Counted from the stretch's first letter, positions 1-11,343 are shown. The stretch: DNA of 64,000 nt from Ruminococcus sp. AF31-8BH (GCF_003460605.1 NZ_QTVN01000013.1:60387-124386), one strand, 5' to 3'. The notes: generated by a model not told the origin, from the sequence alone. Numbers and translations: made by a program.

Positions 1-568
1 CTTTCATTACTTTCTTGCAGAAACGTTTGACCATGAAACCGTCATCACCGATGATGCTGTCCGCGTTCATCTGGATATAGGCGCCCATATCTCTAAGTTC
101 ATCAATGAAGTCAATTCCGCTTTTCACTACGGAACGGTAGCGTTCCACATGGGCAACAATGGGATAATAGCCATTGCGGATCAGTGCCTGTATCCTTTCA
201 CGGATATAAGACTTCTCATCTGATGTGCGAAATTCTGCAAGCACATACCGTGAGCCAGCCATGGTAAGCCGCTCACCGCGCTTCAGGCAGTCTGCCATAT
301 CCATGCTGGAATGAAGCTCGCAGCCTAAGTACATCTCAATTCCCTCATCGCCAATTTCCCTGGCCGCCTTCCGAAGTCTCAGGAACTGCTTCTTCACCAG
401 TTCCATAGAAGGCTCAAACATATCATACCGAAAATGAGGGGTAGCAATAATCCCCCGTACTCCATCATCATATTCCTTCTGAAGCATACGGACGGACATC
501 TTCAGATTCTCCGCACCGTCATCCACTCCTGGAACAATGTGACAGTGAATATCATAAATACCTTTCAT
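1..568 (-). CDS. CpsB/YwqE-type tyrosine-protein phosphatase (partial, runs off the left edge)
   Basis: Only the N-terminal 189 codons are inside the window. Translating the minus strand from the ATG at 566-568 gives a PHP-fold start with the metal-binding DIHCH motif at residues 6-10, then PGVDDGA and, further on, ATPHF, the usual pattern of the manganese-dependent CpsB/CapC/YwqE phosphatases. These enzymes remove phosphate from the tyrosine tail of the cognate CpsD kinase and so tune capsule or exopolysaccharide polymerisation. It lies 59 bp downstream of the CpsD-like kinase on the same strand, the classical pairing. The C-terminus cannot be judged. Confidence 0.85.
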   Translation of the reverse strand, partial: MKGIYDIHCHIVPGVDDGAENLKMSVRMLQKEYDDGVRGIIATPHFRYDMFEPSMELVKKQFLRLRKAAREIGDEGIEMYLGCELHSSMDMADCLKRGERLTMAGSRYVLAEFRTSDEKSYIRERIQALIRNGYYPIVAHVERYRSVVKSGIDFIDELRDMGAYIQMNADSIIGDDGFMVKRFCKKVMK

Positions 569-627
569 TTATTCTGGTCCATTTCTATACTGTTCTGTTT
601 ATATGACATTCAGCCGGACAGAGAAGG

Positions 628-1317
628 TTAATACTTGCCATATTCTCCGTACTTGCCATATTTGCCATACTTGCCGTATTTACCGTATTCCTTGGTGTCT
701 ACCTTGTTCAGGATCGCACCGATGATCGGGCAGTTGGTCTTCTCAAGCTGACCCTTGATATCCTGTACAAAATGGTAGCTGATGCTGCCGGACTCGATTA
801 CGATAACCGTTCCATCACAGGAGTCTGCTACAACTGCACAGTCAATTACACGGCCAAGAGGCGGGGTATCTACAATGATATAATCATATACGTCTCTCAC
901 AAGACGGATCATATCCTTAAAAAGACGGCTTCCAAGAAGTTCTGCCGGGTTCGGCGGAACAACTCCGGAAAAAATAATATGAAACTTCGGAAGATTTGTT
1001 GCGCAGATTACATCGGAAAGCTTGGCCTGCTTGGAAAGATAGTGGGTCAGACCCATGACTTCCTCTTCTACATGTACACGTCCCATCAGTACGGATTTAC
1101 GAAGATCCGCATCGATCAGAAGCACGGACTTACCGCTCTCTGCAAGGGAAGCTGCAAGGTGGAAAGTAACATTACTTTTTCCCTCATTAGGTGTACAGCT
1201 TGTAAATGCAATGACCTTCTTATCGGCACCGCAGAACTGAATATTCGTACGAAGTGCCTTGTAGGCCTCATCCATGGATGTATCAGCTTTCCAGTCGCTA
1301 ATTTTTACTTTTACCAT
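628..1317 (-). CDS. CpsD/CapB-family bacterial tyrosine kinase (BY-kinase)
   Basis: A 229-residue cytoplasmic BY-kinase. Walker A (PNEGKSN) is at residues 43-49, Walker A' (LLIDADLR) at 66-73 and Walker B (IIVDTPP) at about 147-153. The tail from residue 211 is a repeat of Tyr-Gly-Lys/Glu with seven tyrosines spaced exactly three residues apart, the autophosphorylation cluster. In Firmicutes the kinase normally needs a separate CpsC/CapA-type membrane activator, presumably encoded outside the window. The length fits a stand-alone catalytic subunit. An AAGGTGA-like ribosome binding site precedes the ATG. It is followed by the phosphatase gene, giving the kinase/phosphatase switch for polysaccharide export. 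Confidence 0.9.
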   Translation of the reverse strand: MVKVKISDWKADTSMDEAYKALRTNIQFCGADKKVIAFTSCTPNEGKSNVTFHLAASLAESGKSVLLIDADLRKSVLMGRVHVEEEVMGLTHYLSKQAKLSDVICATNLPKFHIIFSGVVPPNPAELLGSRLFKDMIRLVRDVYDYIIVDTPPLGRVIDCAVVADSCDGTVIVIESGSISYHFVQDIKGQLEKTNCPIIGAILNKVDTKEYGKYGKYGKYGKYGEYGKY

Positions 1318-1513
1318 AATTTGTTTTCACCTTATCTCTATGTTCTCCTGTAGTACCTGTCATGTGATTTTTCCCGAATTATGACTAGCATTTTAACGCA
1401 TGACAAGGTCTGCTTAAACATTATACACTATATCCCTGTACTTGGCTAGTACATTTTCGTTCTTAAAATACACAAAAATTCACAAAAGATTCACAGCTTT
1501 TTACTCTTTTTGC

Positions 1514-2419
1514 TTACTCCTGGGGAGTTTCCTCTTCAACAGACTCTGTGCTCTCTTCTGCCTCATCTGGCTGGACTTCTGTCTCATCAGGCTGTCCCTC
1601 TTCCAGCAGATAGACTTCTGTTTCATATACGCCTTTGGTCTCAGCTTCCGCATGGCTTCCTACATAAATATCAATATGATTGTTCTTGATGGCGCCGCCG
1701 CAGTCCTCTGCAACATAAACCTGGCCGTTGATCACAACCTTGGAGCCATATGGGATCACAGTAGGATCCACTGCAATGGTACGGTTGGTCACTGCCGTTG
1801 CACCTGTGGAAGTGATTCCGTCTCTCCAGGGTCCGCAGCAGATACTGCACGGGCAGTAATGGGTAATGATGAAATTGCCAAGAGAACGAAGGGAACTGTC
1901 TGCAGAAGCCATCACTGCTTCCCCTTCCATAACGCCCTCATCACCGCCAGTCTGGGTAACCCCTTCTACTGCATCGGCAAAAATGCCTTTTCCGGAACTT
2001 TTATGTATCACGCCAGCCTCTGCACTCTCCTCTGTACCTGAATTCTCTCCATAGCCTTCCAGATAAGAGGTAGGAATGTAGCCTGTCTGTATTTTGCCTG
2101 TTTCATCTTCAAAAAGGATACGGCTCCAGGCATCCGAGATAGTGCCTGTACGGCTGATCTCATCCCCTTCCAGGACTTCGCCGATAATGTTTCCCTCTTT
2201 TTTCCCCGGGTAGTCCAGAATATCGGCATCTATGGCCACAGTAACCGTATCATTCACTGCAGTTACTTCGGATTCCTCGATCTTAGGGTTCTCATCCCCG
2301 GAAGCAGTTTCTTCCTTATTCACTGTACTGACATTCTGCACGGCAGCTTCTTCACCAAACACGGTAACAGGCATTAGCGTCGAAACACATAATGCCATCA
2401 TCAATATCTGTTTCTTCAT
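1514..2419 (-). CDS. Secreted SH3 + 3D-domain protein (putative cell-wall hydrolase)
   Basis: A 301-residue exported protein. Residues 1-22 are a signal peptide ending near VFGEE. An SH3-like segment spans about 58-122 and a 3D domain about 183-255, with the conserved Asp residues in AEDCGG and in HIDIYV. The 3D domain has the double-psi barrel fold of MltA-type lytic transglycosylases and occurs in YuiC/YabE/Rpf-like wall-remodelling enzymes. The tail after 262 is acidic and rich in Glu and Pro. A cysteine cluster (CPCSICC) sits at the start of the 3D domain. An AAGGAGA ribosome binding site supports the start. The substrate is presumed to be peptidoglycan. Confidence 0.8.
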   Translation of the reverse strand: MKKQILMMALCVSTLMPVTVFGEEAAVQNVSTVNKEETASGDENPKIEESEVTAVNDTVTVAIDADILDYPGKKEGNIIGEVLEGDEISRTGTISDAWSRILFEDETGKIQTGYIPTSYLEGYGENSGTEESAEAGVIHKSSGKGIFADAVEGVTQTGGDEGVMEGEAVMASADSSLRSLGNFIITHYCPCSICCGPWRDGITSTGATAVTNRTIAVDPTVIPYGSKVVINGQVYVAEDCGGAIKNNHIDIYVGSHAEAETKGVYETEVYLLEEGQPDETEVQPDEAEESTESVEEETPQE

Positions 2420-2582
2420 GAATCTGTATCTCCTTACTTGTCTGTTTTATGAAAAGTTCATCGTTTCTTACTCTTTCCGATAAACATCAGCTTCCCCCTG
2501 CTCTTTGTTTATCATATCACAGCCCCCTCTGGTTTTCAAACCCTAACCCCTATTTAAATTTTTTATTTTTTAAAAAAAACAT

Positions 2583-2611
2583 TTGACAAATTACTCTTTA
2601 TCGTGTAATAT
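2583..2611 (+). promoter_or_regulatory. Promoter of tRNA-Gly
   Basis: TTGACA at 2583-2588 and TAATAT at 2606-2611 are separated by exactly 17 bp. Transcription would start about 30 bp before the mature tRNA end. Nothing else recognisable lies between 2420 and 2582 apart from A/T-rich DNA. Confidence 0.75.
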
Positions 2612-2650
2612 ACATATTGTCGCTGATACAGATAGCGAAACATAAGAGAT

Positions 2651-2723
2651 GCGATAGTGGCGTAGTTGGTAACGCGCGACCTTGCCAAGGTCGAGACCGC
2701 GGGTTCGAGCCCCGTCTATCGCT
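2651..2723 (+). tRNA. tRNA-Gly(GCC)
   Basis: A 73-nt cloverleaf with acceptor stem GCGATAG/CTATCGC and discriminator U. The anticodon stem CGACC/GGTCG closes the loop TTGCCAA, giving anticodon GCC. CCA is not encoded. The gene is identical over its whole length to the two Gly(GCC) copies near 56 kb on the other strand. Confidence 0.97.
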
Positions 2724-2729
2724 CTAAGG

Positions 2730-2753
2730 CTCCGATTGCATCGGAGTTTTTTT
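2730..2753 (+). terminator. Rho-independent terminator of tRNA-Gly
   Basis: CTCCGAT (2730-2736) pairs with ATCGGAG (2740-2746) around a 3-nt loop and is followed by seven T residues, just after the tRNA. Confidence 0.85.
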
Positions 2754-2787
2754 ATTGCTCGTTCTATAAAAATTCTTTCTATAATAA

Positions 2788-2859
2788 AAGCCCTGCACTT
2801 TCAGGAAAGAACATCCGCATTCAAAAATGCATTCCGTCCGTTTTCCTGGTGCAGGGCTT
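2788..2859. terminator. Long hairpin between tRNA-Gly and the AICAR transformylase gene
   Basis: AAGCCCTGCAC (2788-2798) is the exact reverse complement of GTGCAGGGCTT (2849-2859), with a second inner pairing AGGAAA/TTTCCT. T-rich sequence flanks both sides, so it probably ends the minus-strand purine operon and may act in both directions. The roughly 50-nt loop is unusually long for a simple terminator. Confidence 0.6.
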
Positions 2860-2873
2860 ATTTTTATTTGCTT

Positions 2874-4058
2874 TTAGTGGTGGAACAGTCTGATTCCGGT
2901 AAATGCCATGGCCATATTGTATTTGTTGCAGGTCTCAATGACATCTGCATCTCTTACAGATCCGCCTGGCTGTGCAATGTATTTCACACCGCTCTTGTGA
3001 GCTCTCTCAATATTATCGCTGAATGGGAAGAATGCATCAGATCCAAGCGTAACCTCTGTCATCTGATCCAGCCATGCCCGTTTCTCCTCTTTTGTAAATA
3101 CAGATGGCTTTTCGGTAAAGGTCTTTTCCCAATTTCCATCTGCCAGAACATCCATATATTCATCCCCGATGTAAACGTCGATTGCATTGTCACGTTCTGC
3201 TCTTGAGATGGTATCTTTAAATGGAAGATTCAGAACCTTAGGGCTCTGACGAAGGAACCAGTTGTCTGCCTTCTGTCCTGCAAGACGTGTGCAGTGTACT
3301 CTGGACTGCTGTCCTGCTCCAACTCCGATTGCCTGTCCGTCTTTTACATAGCATACAGAATTGGACTGGGTATATTTCAGAACGATCAGAGAAACCTTCA
3401 TATCACGCTTGGCTTCCTCAGATAATACTTTGTTTTCTGTTACAAGATTGGAAATCAATGCATCATCAATGGCAAGCTCCTGTCTTCCCTGCTCAAAGGT
3501 TACACCGAAAACCTGTTTATGTTCCAGCGGAGCAGGTACATATTCCGGGTCAATCTCGATCACGTTGTAGTTACCCTTTTTCTTCTGCTTCAGAATTTCA
3601 AGAGCTTCCTCTGTATATCCGGGAGCGATCACGCCATCGGATACTTCTCTCTTGATCAGAAGTGCTGTATCTTTGTCGCACACATCAGAGAGGGAAATGA
3701 AATCACCGAAGGAGGACATTCTGTCAGCACCTCTGGCACGGGCATAGGCGCAGGCAAGAGGGGAAAACTCTTTCCAGTTCATGTCGTTTACCCAGTAGAT
3801 CTTCGCCAGGGTCTCTGTCAGCGGAAGTCCGATTGCTGCTCCTGCTGGAGAAACATGCTTGAAGGAAGTTGCTGCCGGAAGTCCGGTTGCTTTTTTCAGA
3901 TCGCGCACCAGCTGCCAGCCGTTAAATGCATCCAGGAAGTTGATGTATCCAGGTCTTCCGGAAAGAACTTTGATGGGAAGCTCGCTTCCATCCTCCATGT
4001 AAATTCTGGAAGGTTTCTGGTTGGGATTGCAGCCATATTTTAATTCTAATTCTTTCAT
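2874..4058 (-). CDS. Stand-alone AICAR transformylase (PurH-like, no cyclohydrolase domain)
   Basis: A 394-residue enzyme transferring a formyl group from 10-formyl-THF to AICAR (ZMP), the ninth step of de novo purine synthesis. The catalytic Lys-His pair is in SFKHVSPAG at about residues 67-68, and the rest matches the transformylase half of bifunctional PurH. The N-terminal MGS-like IMP cyclohydrolase domain of the usual ~510-residue PurH is absent; its activity appears to come from the adjacent upstream gene. The start at 4058 (MKELELKYG) has GGAGG eight bases upstream, better than the in-frame codon 36 bases earlier. It is co-transcribed with the cyclohydrolase behind a ZTP riboswitch. 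Confidence 0.9.
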   Translation of the reverse strand: MKELELKYGCNPNQKPSRIYMEDGSELPIKVLSGRPGYINFLDAFNGWQLVRDLKKATGLPAATSFKHVSPAGAAIGLPLTETLAKIYWVNDMNWKEFSPLACAYARARGADRMSSFGDFISLSDVCDKDTALLIKREVSDGVIAPGYTEEALEILKQKKKGNYNVIEIDPEYVPAPLEHKQVFGVTFEQGRQELAIDDALISNLVTENKVLSEEAKRDMKVSLIVLKYTQSNSVCYVKDGQAIGVGAGQQSRVHCTRLAGQKADNWFLRQSPKVLNLPFKDTISRAERDNAIDVYIGDEYMDVLADGNWEKTFTEKPSVFTKEEKRAWLDQMTEVTLGSDAFFPFSDNIERAHKSGVKYIAQPGGSVRDADVIETCNKYNMAMAFTGIRLFHH

Positions 4059-4136
4059 GCCAATTTCCTCCGTTTTATCCTCAAATTCATCCATTTCAAA
4101 TGGAAAACTGTCTTTTTACTTTTATAAATCTTCTTC

Positions 4137-4850
4137 TCAGTGATTTTTGTTGATGATCTTTGTCTCATATTTTCCAGTTGCAATATCAATATATCTCACA
4201 AAAAGGGAAACCTTATTGTCTTCATTCAGGCTCTCCCACAGCATACCTGCAAATGCATCCATATCATCCGGGATGGCAACCAGCTTTGGCTCTCCCTCAA
4301 AACTTGGAAGAGGATTTCCATCGCATTTGTAGGTGTGGATGAAATGTCCCTCGCCAGCCTTGGCATTCTGGTATGCGAAGGTGTAGCGGTTGCAGGAGGA
4401 AGGATCTCCATTGTTGCTTTTCAGAATGGACATTGCGTAGCTGTAGCTTCCGTTCTCCACATGCATGATTCCGGAAATACGAGGCGTATAGTTCGGGCCG
4501 TCCGGCTCAAACTCTCTAGAACGCAGGGACTGCTCAAAAGTAAGCTGATGATCCATTCCCTCGTAAATGGTATCTGTCTGATCTCCGTTGGTCACGATTG
4601 TTTTATTTCCAAGTACGCGTACAGGTGCATAAATGATCAGGCTTGGATCTACCAGCTTGGAAGGATCAAAGGCCTGTGTACGGATTCCCTCTCCGTCCTC
4701 TACAAACACACGGTTGCGGCTGTTCTCGCTTCTTCCCATGATAAAATACGCGGTAACTGCCTTGGTTCCGTCAGCGGAGCGACCGATTACGATTCCTCTT
4801 CCCGGATAAGAATTCTCTTTCAGTTCTTTGTCAAGTGCTATCATTTCCAT
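4137..4850 (-). CDS. PurO-type IMP cyclohydrolase
   Basis: A 237-residue protein of the IMP cyclohydrolase family first recognised in archaea (PurO), closing FAICAR to IMP. Recognisable blocks are NSYPGRGIVIG near the N-terminus, YFIMGRSENSRNR at about 35-47 and PNYTPRISG near the middle. It is not homologous to the cyclohydrolase domain of bacterial PurH. Its position directly before a transformylase that lacks that domain makes the two genes a split replacement for PurH. An AAAGGAG ribosome binding site lies about eight bases before the ATG. The assignment rests on motif recall, not a search. Confidence 0.85.
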   Translation of the reverse strand: MEMIALDKELKENSYPGRGIVIGRSADGTKAVTAYFIMGRSENSRNRVFVEDGEGIRTQAFDPSKLVDPSLIIYAPVRVLGNKTIVTNGDQTDTIYEGMDHQLTFEQSLRSREFEPDGPNYTPRISGIMHVENGSYSYAMSILKSNNGDPSSCNRYTFAYQNAKAGEGHFIHTYKCDGNPLPSFEGEPKLVAIPDDMDAFAGMLWESLNEDNKVSLFVRYIDIATGKYETKIINKNH

Positions 4851-4895
4851 GCAGATGTTCTCCTTTCAAGATTAGAACGTATTATCCTGTGGTAT

Positions 4896-4937
4896 AAAAA
4901 AACGCCTGGGAAGCCCTTCTTCCAGGCTGCCCAGGCG
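4896..4937 (-). terminator. Riboswitch-controlled intrinsic terminator
   Basis: On the minus strand CGCCTGGG (4937-4930) pairs with CCCAGGCG (4910-4903), an inner AGCC/GGCT stem extends it, and seven T residues follow (4902-4896). The 5' arm is also the 3' conserved strand of the ZTP aptamer, so ligand binding and termination exclude each other. This predicts that ZTP/ZMP turns the operon on. Confidence 0.9.
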
Positions 4938-4999
4938 GTCGGCACAAATTCAGCACTGCACTCCCTGTGGGTATTCCCACGATCCGCCAGTCATGCAGT
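4929..4999 (-). promoter_or_regulatory. ZTP (pfl) riboswitch aptamer
   Basis: Read on the minus strand this carries the conserved pfl blocks: TGACTGGCGGA near the 5' end (4993-4983), the CCACAGGGAG segment in the middle and GCCGACCGCCTGGGC at the 3' end (4943-4929). Known pfl RNAs sense ZTP/ZMP, which accumulates when 10-formyl-THF is short. Here it sits directly before the gene pair using ZMP and 10-formyl-THF, an exact functional match. Confidence 0.92.
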
Positions 5000-5007
5000 T
5001 CTTTTTT

Positions 5008-5036
5008 ATACTACAATATTTCCAAAGGTATTTCAA
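5008..5036 (-). promoter_or_regulatory. Promoter of the ZTP-riboswitch purine operon
   Basis: On the minus strand TTGAAA (5036-5031) and TAGTAT (5013-5008) are separated by 17 bp. This puts the transcription start a few bases before the aptamer, leaving a leader made almost entirely of the riboswitch. Confidence 0.65.
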
Positions 5037-5094
5037 GATGGAAAAAATTTTATTTATGCGGCAATTTTTTTGTAACGCTATGCATAAGAGAATT

Positions 5095-5868
5095 TCAGGA
5101 AATTCCCATAAGCCCCTGATCCACTGTGATCTGCGCTGCAATGTCCGCTTTCATCTGCTCCCAGGCATCCGGATGATCCACATAATATTTTGGGCACTCT
5201 TTGCCGGTTACATCATAATGGCGGATCACCTGCTCAGAGGTCAGTCCGAATCTGGCGCACAGCCAGGCAGTCAGCTTCACTGTAGAATCATAGGTTGTCT
5301 GCTCGAACACCCCAGTCTCGTCATTGTGGCAGCACTCAATGGAAATGGAGTCCACATTTCTGGAATTGGTGGCATAGGACATCTCCGAAGTAGGGATGCA
5401 CTGGATCACTTCCCCCTCTAACCCAACCACAAAATGACTGCTCACCTTGGCCTCATGAGTAGTGGCAAGATTTTCAAAATAATCCCTGTTATTCTGGGCT
5501 GTGGCACCTGGATTGGCCGTATAATGAATGGCAATGTAATCCACCTCATTCAGAGGCAGCTGAGGTCTGGAATACTCATTTGGCGTCAGAAGCTGCACAT
5601 CTATGTACGGTGCCCCCTGTTCCATCCACTGCTGCAGTCCGCTGCTGTCCGTATTTTCTGCTTCTGAAACCGTCCTCGCTGCCTGTTTATTTCTCTGGTC
5701 ATGATACACCACCAAAATAATAATTCCAGTCAGCGCCAGCAGAAAAAGGAGGGCCAGAAGCGCCACTCTTTGGTTTCTCTGACGGGTTCTTCCCGCTTTG
5801 TCTAATTTTCTCTTTTTGTTAAAAGAGGGCCGCCTTGAAAAAGACGGCCCAGCAGATTTTCTTTTCAT
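5095..5868 (-). CDS. Membrane-anchored N-acetylmuramoyl-L-alanine amidase (Amidase_2)
   Basis: A 257-residue protein with a very basic cytoplasmic N-terminus (residues 1-34), one membrane segment at about 35-55 and an extracellular Amidase_2/PGRP-type zinc amidase domain from about 105. Likely zinc ligands and catalytic residues are in IHYTANPG, RHYDVTGK and ECPKYY. It should cleave the bond between N-acetylmuramic acid and L-alanine. Its ATG directly follows the guaB stop codon with no gap, so translation is probably coupled to guaB, an unexpected functional partner that likely reflects only operon sharing. Confidence 0.88.
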   Translation of the reverse strand: MKRKSAGPSFSRRPSFNKKRKLDKAGRTRQRNQRVALLALLFLLALTGIIILVVYHDQRNKQAARTVSEAENTDSSGLQQWMEQGAPYIDVQLLTPNEYSRPQLPLNEVDYIAIHYTANPGATAQNNRDYFENLATTHEAKVSSHFVVGLEGEVIQCIPTSEMSYATNSRNVDSISIECCHNDETGVFEQTTYDSTVKLTAWLCARFGLTSEQVIRHYDVTGKECPKYYVDHPDAWEQMKADIAAQITVDQGLMGIS

Positions 5869-7344
<1,476 letters not shown>

Positions 7345-7408
7345 TTATAGTAACTTTTGGTTTGTAGATTAGTGTAGCAAAAAACTAAAAAGGTGTCAAT
7401 CCAGTAAA

Positions 7409-7915
7409 TTAATCCAAAAATACCTTGCTGGGAGCGGTATTTCTCATGGTTTTTGCCAATGTTTCATCTGGCTCAATGATTACCTTACAGGTATCTGCAC
7501 CATCACGGGCAATAATCGCGAAGCGCTTATGTTCAGGATTTCCAGAAGAAAAATCCTGTATTTTCAGCTTCTGATTGCTGTTGTAATAGTCCATTCTGTG
7601 GGAGTTAAGAGGTGCCATCAGATCACATTCTGAAATGTTTAAGTTCTTTACTCTTTTTCGTTTGGACTTGGCCATGATCTTGTCAATGTCAAGCTCTCCG
7701 TTGACAAACAGGTACTCAAATTCCAGGTCTGTGCCGGGAATGACTACAAAGTAGGCCACAATGCCAAGTGCGATGGCCACAAAAAGAAGCAGGGGCATAA
7801 ATAAAATTCCTGCCAGGCCGAAGATCACAACCAGTGCGATCATTCCGCCCTTCATCAGCTTGTCCTTCATGGTCCGCTCTTTTTTGACAAGCAGTTCTGA
7901 ATACAAATCACTCAT
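7409..7915 (-). CDS. Conserved membrane protein, possibly DUF6106
   Basis: A 168-residue protein of unknown function. Two hydrophobic segments between about residues 23 and 62 form a membrane hairpin, followed by a soluble, charged C-terminal domain of about 105 residues containing a KRKRVKNL stretch. It resembles the DUF6106 proteins of clostridia, from memory only. AAAGGAG precedes the ATG. It lies alone between groEL and guaB on the same strand with 82 bp to guaB. Confidence 0.6.
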   Translation of the reverse strand: MSDLYSELLVKKERTMKDKLMKGGMIALVVIFGLAGILFMPLLLFVAIALGIVAYFVVIPGTDLEFEYLFVNGELDIDKIMAKSKRKRVKNLNISECDLMAPLNSHRMDYYNSNQKLKIQDFSSGNPEHKRFAIIARDGADTCKVIIEPDETLAKTMRNTAPSKVFLD

Positions 7916-7959
7916 ATTACTGTTCTCCTTTGTTTCTAAAATTAAGCATTAGTATAACA

Positions 7960-7992
7960 CACAAAAGGGCCAGCGTCTATGACACCGACCCT
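7960..7992 (-). terminator. Terminator after groEL
   Basis: On the minus strand AGGGTCGGTGTC pairs over 12 bp, with some G-U pairs, with GACGCTGGCCCT around a 3-nt loop (7992-7966) and runs into TTTTG. It lies 52 bp after the groEL stop. Confidence 0.75.
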
Positions 7993-8043
7993 CTCTAATT
8001 CTAAACTTTTAGTGAATTGTTGTAAAATCTCCAGGACTTTTTA

Positions 8044-9672
<1,629 letters not shown>

Positions 9673-9704
9673 TCAATCCTCCTGTTTTCCTACTTTTGCG
9701 GCTA

Positions 9705-9992
<288 letters not shown>

Positions 9993-10030
9993 CTATTTCC
10001 TCCTTTAGATTTCTTTCTTTCTATGATTTA

Positions 10031-10058
10031 CTAGCACTCATTATTATCGAGTGCTAAC
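10031..10058 (-). promoter_or_regulatory. CIRCE operator (HrcA binding site) with groESL -10 box
   Basis: TAGCACTC (10032-10039), a 9-bp spacer and GAGTGCTA (10049-10056) form the classic CIRCE inverted repeat bound by HrcA. A TATAAT -10 box on the minus strand (10072-10067) puts the start of transcription at the operator, so the repressor would block initiation and the repeat would lie in the mRNA leader. No good -35 at 17 bp was found. Confidence 0.95.
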
Positions 10059-10335
10059 TACTGTCCATTATATTATTGAATTATTGCTTTTTGTGCAACT
10101 CTTTTCATTGTTGTATTTTTAAGTATATTCTTTCTCATACTCATTTATTCTTTTATTTTCTCTTATTTTCTCACTTTTATAATTTTCTGAAATTTTCACA
10201 CAGGATTCTTTACGCAGAAAAAAAGCTGACCCTTTCCGCAAAAACAGGCACGCATATATTCTATGCAGCTTTTCCGCAAAAAAATCAGCTTTTGTATTTT
10301 CGTACTATGTGTGGTGCAGGAAAGCACCTTTCTTC
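10059..10335. other. Gene-free A/T-rich interval between groES and codY with a CodY-box-like site
   Basis: No coding potential was seen. AATTTTCTGAAATTT at 10181-10195 matches the CodY consensus AATTTTCWGAAAATT at 14 of 15 positions, about 120 bp upstream of the groESL CIRCE element and downstream of codY. Weak complementary blocks (10223-10231 and 10287-10295, with a T-run on the minus strand) could form the codY terminator. A/T richness makes chance matches fairly likely. Confidence 0.4.
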
Positions 10336-11121
10336 TCAGGCTTTCTTATTTCTCTGTGCCTTGATCTCCTCAAGCTCATCGAAAATAACCTCATTGAGAA
10401 CCTTGATATAAGTTCCCTTCATGCCGGAAGAACGGGATTCAATAACCCCTGCACTCTCAAACTTGCGCAGTGCATTGACGATAACGGATCTGGTAATGCC
10501 TACCCGGTCTGCAATCTTGCTTGCTACAAGAATTCCCTCGTCTCCGTCCAGCTCATCAAAAATATGGATGATGGCTTCCAGTTCAGAGAAGGAAAGGGTA
10601 TTAAACGCAGACTTCACAACCTGTTTCTTACGGTCCTCCTCCGCATTCTCCTCGTGTACGGCACGCATCATCTCAAGTCCAACGACTGTGGTGCCGTATT
10701 CGCTGACAATAATATCCTCAATGTCGTAAGGATTGTCCTTGCGGTACATAAACACGGTTCCAAGACGCTCTCCTGCAATATCGATGGGATTGATGATTCC
10801 CTGATAACTGCTGGAAACATGCTCAAAGCCCAGTGTCTGAAGATTCACATTCTCCTTGGTGGACAGAACTCCCAGAAATCTCTCGTTGAGAAGAGGGTCA
10901 ACATGACCGCCAACCTCATCTGCGATCAGTTCCTGTATCTCCTCAACACCAGGGCAGAAGCTTACGCCAAGCACCTTCCCTTTCTTGCTGAGAACAAGGA
11001 TATTAGAACTTAAAGTGTCCATCAGGACCTGACAGATATCGTTAAATACCACCTTACTGGAACTGCTGTTGTGCAGAAGCTTATTGATTTTTCTAGTTTT
11101 ATCAAGTAACTGAACGCTCAT
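10336..11121 (-). CDS. codY: GTP-sensing transcriptional pleiotropic repressor CodY
   Basis: A 261-residue CodY from the start MSVQLLDKTRKIN, the family's usual N-terminus; the in-frame codon 36 bases upstream lacks support, whereas AGGGAGG lies five bases before this ATG. The N-terminal GAF domain binds branched-chain amino acids, and the C-terminal winged helix (IADRVGITRSVIVNALRKF) binds DNA. With GTP and isoleucine/leucine/valine it represses amino-acid and peptide uptake and biosynthesis genes. Likely targets in the window are ilvE and opp, but no strong sites were found there. A weak box lies upstream of its own promoter. Confidence 0.97.
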   Translation of the reverse strand: MSVQLLDKTRKINKLLHNSSSSKVVFNDICQVLMDTLSSNILVLSKKGKVLGVSFCPGVEEIQELIADEVGGHVDPLLNERFLGVLSTKENVNLQTLGFEHVSSSYQGIINPIDIAGERLGTVFMYRKDNPYDIEDIIVSEYGTTVVGLEMMRAVHEENAEEDRKKQVVKSAFNTLSFSELEAIIHIFDELDGDEGILVASKIADRVGITRSVIVNALRKFESAGVIESRSSGMKGTYIKVLNEVIFDELEEIKAQRNKKA

Positions 11122-11168
11122 TTTGTCCTCCCTTCGCTTTTGTTCCGTAAAATTCACTTGTTACCCTA

Positions 11169-11197
11169 ATACTACACGTTTTTCGAACTATTTACAA
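11169..11197 (-). promoter_or_regulatory. codY promoter
   Basis: On the minus strand TTGTAA (11197-11192) and TAGTAT (11174-11169) are spaced by 17 bp, about 48 bp before the CodY start codon. A CodY-box-like sequence (12 of 15 matches) at 11229-11243 lies just upstream of the -35, compatible with autoregulation. Confidence 0.55.
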
Positions 11198-11313
11198 GCT
11201 ATTTTTTACTATTTTTCAATTTTGTTTAGCTTTTCTGAAAATATAACGTTTTTGGAACTATTCACCAAACAACATCAGTAATCGGTTTCCGGTTTTTGCT
11301 TCCAAAAACGTAC

Positions 11314-11343
11314 AAAAAATCTCCCCGCCAGACGGCAGGGAGA
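11314..11343 (-). terminator. Terminator after topA
   Basis: On the minus strand TCTCCCTGCC and GGCGGGGAGA form a 10-bp stem with loop GTCT (11343-11320), followed by six T residues. It separates topA from codY. Confidence 0.9.

Noticed and set aside
1420..1425. cpsD promoter
   Set aside because: A TATAAT is present on the minus strand, but no acceptable -35 or extended -10 was found at the right distance.
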